NCBI GenBank assembly: GCA_022497145.1
Contig: MU385863.1
Coordinates: 186,001 to 250,000, forward strand
Direction: 5' to 3'
Source: Rostrohypoxylon terebratum
Taxonomy: Eukaryota > Ascomycota > Sordariomycetes > Xylariales > Hypoxylaceae
DNA: 64,000 nt
Below, one piece after another: positions 58,401-64,000 of the stretch. Under the pieces are notes generated by a model. It ran no database searches. It was given only the letters and a program-made list of their open reading frames with translations, and was not told the DNA's origin. A program made the position numbers and the translations under genes. Each line of letters opens with the position of its first letter. Position 1 is the stretch's first letter.

Positions 58401-58492
58401 ACTGGATACGAGACCTCAAAGACACAGACGCGGCATCTCTGTGGTGCTGGGAGATTCTGAAGGGCGTTTACTCACTGGGGGACGACACGTGA
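55478..58492 (+). CDS. Zn2Cys6 fungal transcription factor with a 9-nt micro-exon
   Basis: Eleven exons are 55478-55570, 55626-55694, 55881-55889, 55941-55975, 56084-56789, 56912-57057, 57114-57144, 57199-57254, 57305-57379, 57435-57631 and 57786-58492, giving 707 residues in one frame. The zinc cluster is Cys33, 36, 43, 50, 53 and 60 (CESCRQRKQRC...PKCATCQ-RMN-LECKY), followed by REPQPTKKDKTLVEILERLKSLE, a linker/dimerisation segment. The fungal-specific middle homology domain runs from about 210, with GRPSGIRGGTVERPPGLLFFNEARKRMGF, IYYGTCCHHLEFWRMTTSASLACQALL and GDLVRRAFWHCSIMETCLNMELNIPQTG. The long C-terminal exon completes it. Target genes are unknown; no adjacent biosynthetic cluster hints at them. 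Exon joins were chosen by frame and family pattern. Confidence 0.9.
55881..55889 (+). other. 9-nt micro-exon of the Zn2Cys6 gene
   Basis: CGAATGAAT (Arg-Met-Asn) lies between GAAATAG and GTAAGG. The introns on both sides have CTAAC branch sites. Including it gives C-x2-C-x6-C-x6-C-x2-C-x6-C, the Gal4 spacing; without it the last gap is only three residues. Confidence 0.85.
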
Positions 58493-61074
58493 TCCCTCAA
58501 CCCCAATTTCTTTTTTGTCGGCGGATTTCTCTTTTAAGTTTGGCATGTGGTGGCAATTTGGAACGACGAAAAACATCACGGGAGCTTGCAAGCTGACCTT
58601 ACCCCTATAACTTACCTATCTACTAAGACTACTATCTACATATCTATCTATCTACTTACACAACCTAGGTCTAGGTATATAGGGAGGACGCAAAATCACC
58701 TAACACATCTACCATATATCACACACTTTACATATATCGAAGATATATCTTTTCACCGGCGCTAGGAGCTCGCGGGTTCATTATAAGAAAATTTCCAACA
58801 GAAGTATACGTGCGCGTGTGTGTATGGGGGTGATTTGATATCTGCATTGCTGGGCGAAGGATCCAAGGTTTTCGTTCTTGGGAGGGCGTGCGTTCTTTTG
58901 TTTGTTCGTTGGTCCCGCGAAACATTTACAGTAGACTTTGCCGGGCTCCTGGCTACGCCAATCGAATATACTTGTGTCGGGGTCTTTCTACTCGCCTCCA
59001 CTGCGTTTTTCTGGGCCCTCGGTGATAATTGTCTTCTTATTAATATGTGGTTTTATGATGATTACTAATCCGACTATGAATATGTGGATACTAAGACGTG
59101 CCCATGGACTCGTGATAGCCTTGGGAGTCTTCTTGGATGACTCACTTACCTACTTACCAGAGGCTCCAAGACTATACACCTAGATTTACAGGCCGATGCT
59201 CGGTGCGGAAGTAGATCTATTTCGTCAACACGAGGTTGGCGATGCGCTCCTCCGTACCCCCAAGACCTGCGCGTGTACATCAAGGCATCTGTCCCTCTAT
59301 CCGCCGGAAAGCAGACCGCCAGATATGCGGCCAAGTTGTCCCGACGGTGAGGTCGCTCCTAGGCCAATGACGAAACAACCCCGTTAATTTCGGCTGAGAC
59401 GGGGTGAAGATGCTGTCTGTCCTCTTAGAGGTTGCGAACAGTTCGCGACGAGACTACCGACTCCTTCTGCACCCCTGGATCTACCCTACGAAGATTTCGT
59501 CAAGAAGTCCGACTGGGCGAGCAGGGCACTTACTGTCCTAGGACCGCCGCCCCACGACAGGCTGATGTGGACCTCAACCAGCGCACTGGGAGGAAGATGC
59601 GAACGCGAACTGAATCCATTCCTGGAGTGGGAGCCCGCGTCCGACCCCTCCCCCAATGCGGGAGGCAGTCCGACGGGGCCCGAGTCTCATCATCTGCAAG
59701 CTTGGTGCGCTGCCGTGCGGTGTGGGAATATGGCGGTCAACCGCCATCGCTCCTGGAATCGAAAAAACGCTGCTTGCCCCTGCAGATCCGGCATGGTGTC
59801 GCCGTGTCTTGACCCTCGAAATGCCTTCGAGAGTGGAAATTGGTGCGCCGCCGTCGACTCATGCAGCCTAGCATTTATATCCGAACCGGTTCCGACGGAT
59901 CAACCTGAGGGGGGGATGCTTACTAGTAGATTAATATGTGTCTGGGTGTGTAAGATCCATTCACATGATACGCCACGCCTGGGGAAAAAAAAGGGTTTGG
60001 AGCGGAGGCGGGGTATATTTCCAGAGCTCTTTACGGTTGATCCTCTTTTTAACTTGGGCATTACGTGTATTTTGGACGAGCTGATGGTGTTGAACATCGT
60101 TTTGGTGCGAAACCCAATCGGGTTTAGGCATCCGAGTAGCTTGGAGAAACGTATTTGTCGAGACCACCACTAAGATTTCAAAGATGGCAACGATGGGTTA
60201 ACGATGAGTTAACATCCATGTTAATAACGTCCGAGCATGAATCTGTTCGGTGAGCGGTCAGTCAGGATATGTATGATATCCATGGATAGCCTCGGGAGTT
60301 TAAGCTGTCATGTCGGTGTTCGAGGAACCACTGGCTTGGCTGTGACCTGTCAGAATCGGTTAGGATTCGAAGTGGCCAGGCTGGTCAAGTCTGAACAAGT
60401 TTGGTAGCACCGCGTTGCACCGCATTGAGGCTTCATTCGGACTTTTATTAGATGCTTTATTGAAGGGCATCGCACGAACCTTCTCGCGTGCCATGCGGTG
60501 CTATTGTGGGTTTTGTGGATCCCCTGTAATATATATCGTGGCCTAATAAAATGTACAGATTGACAGGAAAAAAGATCTGACGTCGGGCACCAAACGAAAA
60601 AGAGAGCTCATCGCCGAAGGGAAAGAAACAGTGTGTGTTCTGGTGGTGTGCAGTGTGCAGAGTGCGGCTCGGTTCACTCGATGAGGTTAATAATAAGGAT
60701 AGAATATGGAGAGATCAGACGAGCGCTTTGACTTGGACGAAACCCAATTTGCGCTTTGACGCATGCGGTGGATATTGTGTAAAAAAAAAAGGTGGAAGAT
60801 GTGGGAGAGGTCAATTCCAGGGCTGCCCCCCAGGTGGGAGTTGGAAGCTCGGCCATTTCGGGGGAGGGGAGGGGGGAGAGGATTTTGCATGTGGTTACTA
60901 AGATACCTACTAAGATACCTATTGTAGTAGTAATATAATACTACGTAAGTAGGAAGTACCTATAGTATCGGAATCCATAATGAGATCGATAAGTGTCTAA
61001 GCGCGCGTCGGAACAAAATCCAAGTGCTAGATCTCGGTTGATGCATATTGATACGTACCTAGATACTACCTTAC
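58493..61074. other. Gene-poor stretch with a GC-rich island
   Basis: There is no recognisable gene. The segment 59195-59880 is noticeably GC-richer than its surroundings and carries long overlapping open frames in more than one frame, none with recognisable motifs or a splice chain. It could be a decayed or horizontally acquired coding fragment, or an orphan gene. Purine-rich and low-complexity sequence lies near 60780-60880. Confidence 0.4.
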
Positions 61075-61241
61075 CTATCTCCCGAAGTGCCAACTAACTA
61101 CAGTACAAAAAAGACCCAATAAAGCTGAAGTCTTATTGGTCAAGAGAGTCTTAGTAAGGCTTTGTCAACATTTGATTGGGTGCGTTCTTTGGTTTTCTCA
61201 GGGGTTCATGTACTGTAGTTAGTTGGCACTTCGGGAGATAG
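61075..61241. mobile_element. MITE-like element with 32-bp terminal inverted repeats
   Basis: The left arm 61075-61106 and right arm 61210-61241 are exact reverse complements (arm begins CTATCTCCCGAAGTGCC). The element is 167 bp and non-coding, and both ends are flanked by TAC (61072-61074 and 61242-61244), a possible 3-bp target-site duplication. This fits a miniature inverted-repeat transposable element, mobilised in trans if at all. Confidence 0.75.
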
Positions 61242-64000
61242 TACTATAGTATATACTGCCTACATAGTAGTATAGGTAGATACGTACACTACAGATACGT
61301 ACTAGGTATGTATATTGATACTTAAACTTTTCTAGGCATAGAATAACTTTTTCGGGTATCCACATGTTCTTACCTCCACACTGTACATAGCCACACATCC
61401 TTGGTAATTCACATATAATTACGCCACCAATACGAACCCTACCTAGTACATAGTACTAGTAGCTTGTCTCCCACCATTGTGGCTATAGCTCCTGTACTGC
61501 GTATGAGGGATGTATTACGGTACCTAGCATGTCAGATATTAGCTCCCTTTTGGCCCCGCATAGCTGTTTCAACCTAATGAACGATCTGACATGTAATCTG
61601 TAATTTTCTGACAGAAACAAAAACAAAAAGGAAAGAAAACATACGTTGCTTGGTTACCAACAGATTTGCAGACATGGTCCAAAATCGAGAAACATTCCCC
61701 CCCCACACATGTCCACCGTTGAAACGCGAGCGAAAGAAATACGAATAAGAGAAAAAAAAAGCAAATTTACATCCATGATGCCTTCACTTGCATCGAATTC
61801 CTTTGATTCGGGACGGGGCTCCGATGATTAAGACGCCACTACGCATAGGTATAGCATACCAGGTCCTAGTACATGGATAATTACATACCTACCTACCTAC
61901 TAGGTACCTAGGCATGGATCACGATGGGCCGGATGGACGTTTTCTTGGCCTTCGACGCCGACTGGACGGAAACACATCCACTATTTTGCAGTAGTCGCCC
62001 GTTTGCAAAGCCCACTTCAACAACGGCTCATGCAAGTGCCTACTGTGTCTTCGGCAACAGCATGCGAAACTGGATTATTTTATCTTCCTACAATCGCGAC
62101 CTACCTAGTAGTAGTAGCAACCCGATTATTATACCACACCATGCTATACCTTGCTATATCTTGCTATATCTTGCTATACCTTGTAATGCGGTATTTCTAC
62201 TACCTTCGACACAGCCTGACTACCCACGTGTCCATTCTCAACTTCTTTATTTCCATGTTAGATAGTATCGAGGGAACACTCAAGGCGATTACGGGCCGGC
62301 TTCCACACCCTTAATGCTAGGTTTCCGCGAGTTAGCCTATGGTCGTCCTTGGTTTTCGGGGATATCGCTAATCTTTCTAACGTCTCCGGATCTGTTCATC
62401 TGTCTGTCGCGGTATCATCGTCTACGGCTGACCAGGTTTCTAAGCAATATCAATGTTACCCTTTACTCAGACGTTATTGCGGTTATATTGCTTTGTCTAT
62501 CCAATTTCCCGGAAACAACATATCCAATGCGAGCCGAACGTGTCCGTGTTACATCTTCAACACCCATTCTAAGCTGGCGGGTTGGCTTGGCGTTTCCCAA
62601 ATCCCGATATTCGTTCTAGATATTCTTTCTCTTGGGAAATTCCCTGGGTGAATATCAGGGACTCCCGTGAGTATCATAGATTTCCCGAGATCTCTCCATA
62701 TTGTTAGTAAAGGTATAGCTCCGGATAATCTCACTTCCTACTGTCTACGCTACTGCATATCACCTAACAGCCTAGCCAGCACCCTGGTTGAAGATCGACG
62801 GCCGCATATGCGGCCAATTCCGGTAGATTGACTCGGATGTCGGGTGGGAGAATGGGAAAGCCACGATTTCAACGCCTCACTCATTTACCACCCATAGTTT
62901 TGCTTTAGCTTTGCCGTAGCTTCGTTTCTCAGCCTTGCAAGTGTCGAGATTCACATCACCAATGGTCGACCAGTCTCTCTACTAACTTATAACGGTAAGC
63001 CTTGCTTAAACCTACATCAGGTTTAAGGGTTTCGGAATGCGGCGATGCTTCGTTTTCTTCGTATAATTGTTCTCATATATTTTCCGACGAATCCCTTTCC
63101 ACTTCTGTACCAGGTACCTTACCCCTCTGCGCTAGCTTCGCGCATAACATGACGACAGTCTCCTCCTGGTGGATATTCTCCTTAGCGAGCCTGACTCCGT
63201 GGGGTTGTTCTCTACGATCCGATTTGAACTGCGTGTGATATTAAGCGACTACGAGAGTGGACGAACTGATGCCGCCAGATTGCCCCACACGACCATCAAC
63301 ACTGTACATAGTACTGGGCGAGCTCCTGAGGCATTTTGGGTCGTCACGTCTTGTGTTTTGAGGTTCAAAGCATCTGATATGGACTAAGATCACAGGGATC
63401 ACAGGGATAGGAGGGATCCCCCTGCTACCTATGGTAAATGGACCAATCAAGAAAACCAAGACCAAAGAGTCGGCAATGTCACACACGTATACCACAATAA
63501 AGCAATCTACTGTCTAATAGTTCTAGCGTCATTTCCTTCTTTGCGCTATTCGAGTTGACGGATCTTGGGATTGTCGTCGTTGCTGTCAAAGCGATCTGAT
63601 AGTGGCGGGTGCAAGGAAAAAGAAAACGCGCACTGTCAAGACCGTTACCGCGAATCACACGTGAGAGCTTTGGTTTAGGTACAATACCATAACTAGTATG
63701 TAGTACATACTAGTAAGTACCTAGGTAGGTATGTAGGTAGGTACTATTTACAAAATAGTGATATCCTGCAGCCCTGTCCTGATTTAGTTGCCGCCATATT
63801 AATCAAAACCTGTTCATGACTTAAGTCTTAAGTAGCTTAAAGCCATTCAGGCCATTTTCTTACCTGTTAATTTTGATGTTGCTCACGGTGGTGTTTGGCG
63901 CAAATATAAGAGGAGCAAAACTGCCCCTCAATAATTTAGACAATTTCCGATATTGATGCAAGTCACCTAAGTCATCCTGCGTTCGCGGGGCCGCGGCTCT
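61242..64000. other. Gene-free stretch to window end
   Basis: Short open frames only. Four 10-bp TTGCTATATC-type units are at 62141-62180, and TACCTACC/CCTAGGTA clusters are at 61886-61915 and 63700-63740. A gene starting beyond the window may have its upstream region here. Confidence 0.4.
62141..62180 (+). repeat. 10-bp tandem repeat, four units
   Basis: Four consecutive decamers of the form TTGCTATAYC (the first reads ATGCTATACC). Confidence 0.85.

Noticed and set aside
62003..62619. Two roughly 100-codon frames with hydrophobic stretches near 62 kb
   Set aside because: The hydrophobicity comes from the TTGCTATATC tandem repeat; overlapping frames with no family resemblance.
1..64000. Search for a CRISPR array, operon, ribosomal RNA operon, 5S gene or biosynthetic cluster
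   Set aside because: The DNA is eukaryotic with individually promoted spliced genes. No spaced direct-repeat array, rRNA sequence or clustered synthase genes were seen.

Overview
The window is nuclear DNA from a filamentous ascomycete (Pezizomycotina, most likely Sordariomycetes; genus not resolvable by eye). Three things support this. Genes are split by short introns (mostly 50-70 nt) with GTRNGT-type donors and CTAAC/CTGAC branch points. Protein types such as a Zn2Cys6 regulator, a SUN-family wall protein, a fungal V-ATPase subunit H and a fungal conventional kinesin are present. Genes lie on both strands with their own promoters and no operons. I resolved 18 protein-coding genes, one of them cut by the window edge, and one U6 snRNA gene. 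All splice models were built by hand from splice signals and reading-frame continuity.

Layout: 0-6 kb holds the 3' part of a Nup120/160-type nucleoporin (+), retromer VPS26 (-) and ribosomal protein L9/uL6 (+). 7-8.5 kb holds a secreted-type, Cys-rich, single-pass membrane protein (-). 10-20.7 kb is a run of five + strand genes: a small Rieske protein, V-ATPase subunit H, methylmalonate-semialdehyde dehydrogenase, an F-box protein and a membrane-anchored histidine-acid-phosphatase-like protein. U6 snRNA is at 21.5 kb, with an upstream TATA box and a downstream B box. 23-28.7 kb has a germin/spherulin-type cupin (-) and a SUN-family protein (+). 30-36 kb has a CSN12/Thp1-type PCI protein (-), mitochondrial-type acetyl-CoA acetyltransferase (-) and the E2 RAD6 (+). 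37.5-40.1 kb is kinesin-1 heavy chain. After that the region is gene-poor: a hexose-type MFS transporter (45.9-47.9 kb), a UCH-family deubiquitinase (50.5-51.3 kb) and an 11-exon Zn2Cys6 transcription factor (55.5-58.5 kb) are separated by 2.6-5.8 kb with no recognisable genes. The last 5.5 kb has a MITE-like inverted-repeat element and an unexplained GC-rich island.

The genes are mostly unrelated housekeeping functions: nuclear pore, retromer, ribosome, vacuolar acidification, valine/thymine catabolism, acetoacetyl-CoA metabolism, ubiquitin, motor transport and splicing. I see no biosynthetic cluster, no intact autonomous transposon and no clear candidate for a wholly new multi-gene system. 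The most interesting points are local. A 9-nt micro-exon is needed to restore a Gal4-type zinc cluster. The sugar transporter has an internally duplicated intron and probably a 12-nt micro-exon. The acid-phosphatase-like protein keeps RHGxRxP but has lost the HD dyad. The UCH has Glu where the catalytic Asp is expected. There is a 167-bp MITE-like element with perfect 32-bp arms. A palindromic TACCTAGGTA-type motif is scattered only between genes.
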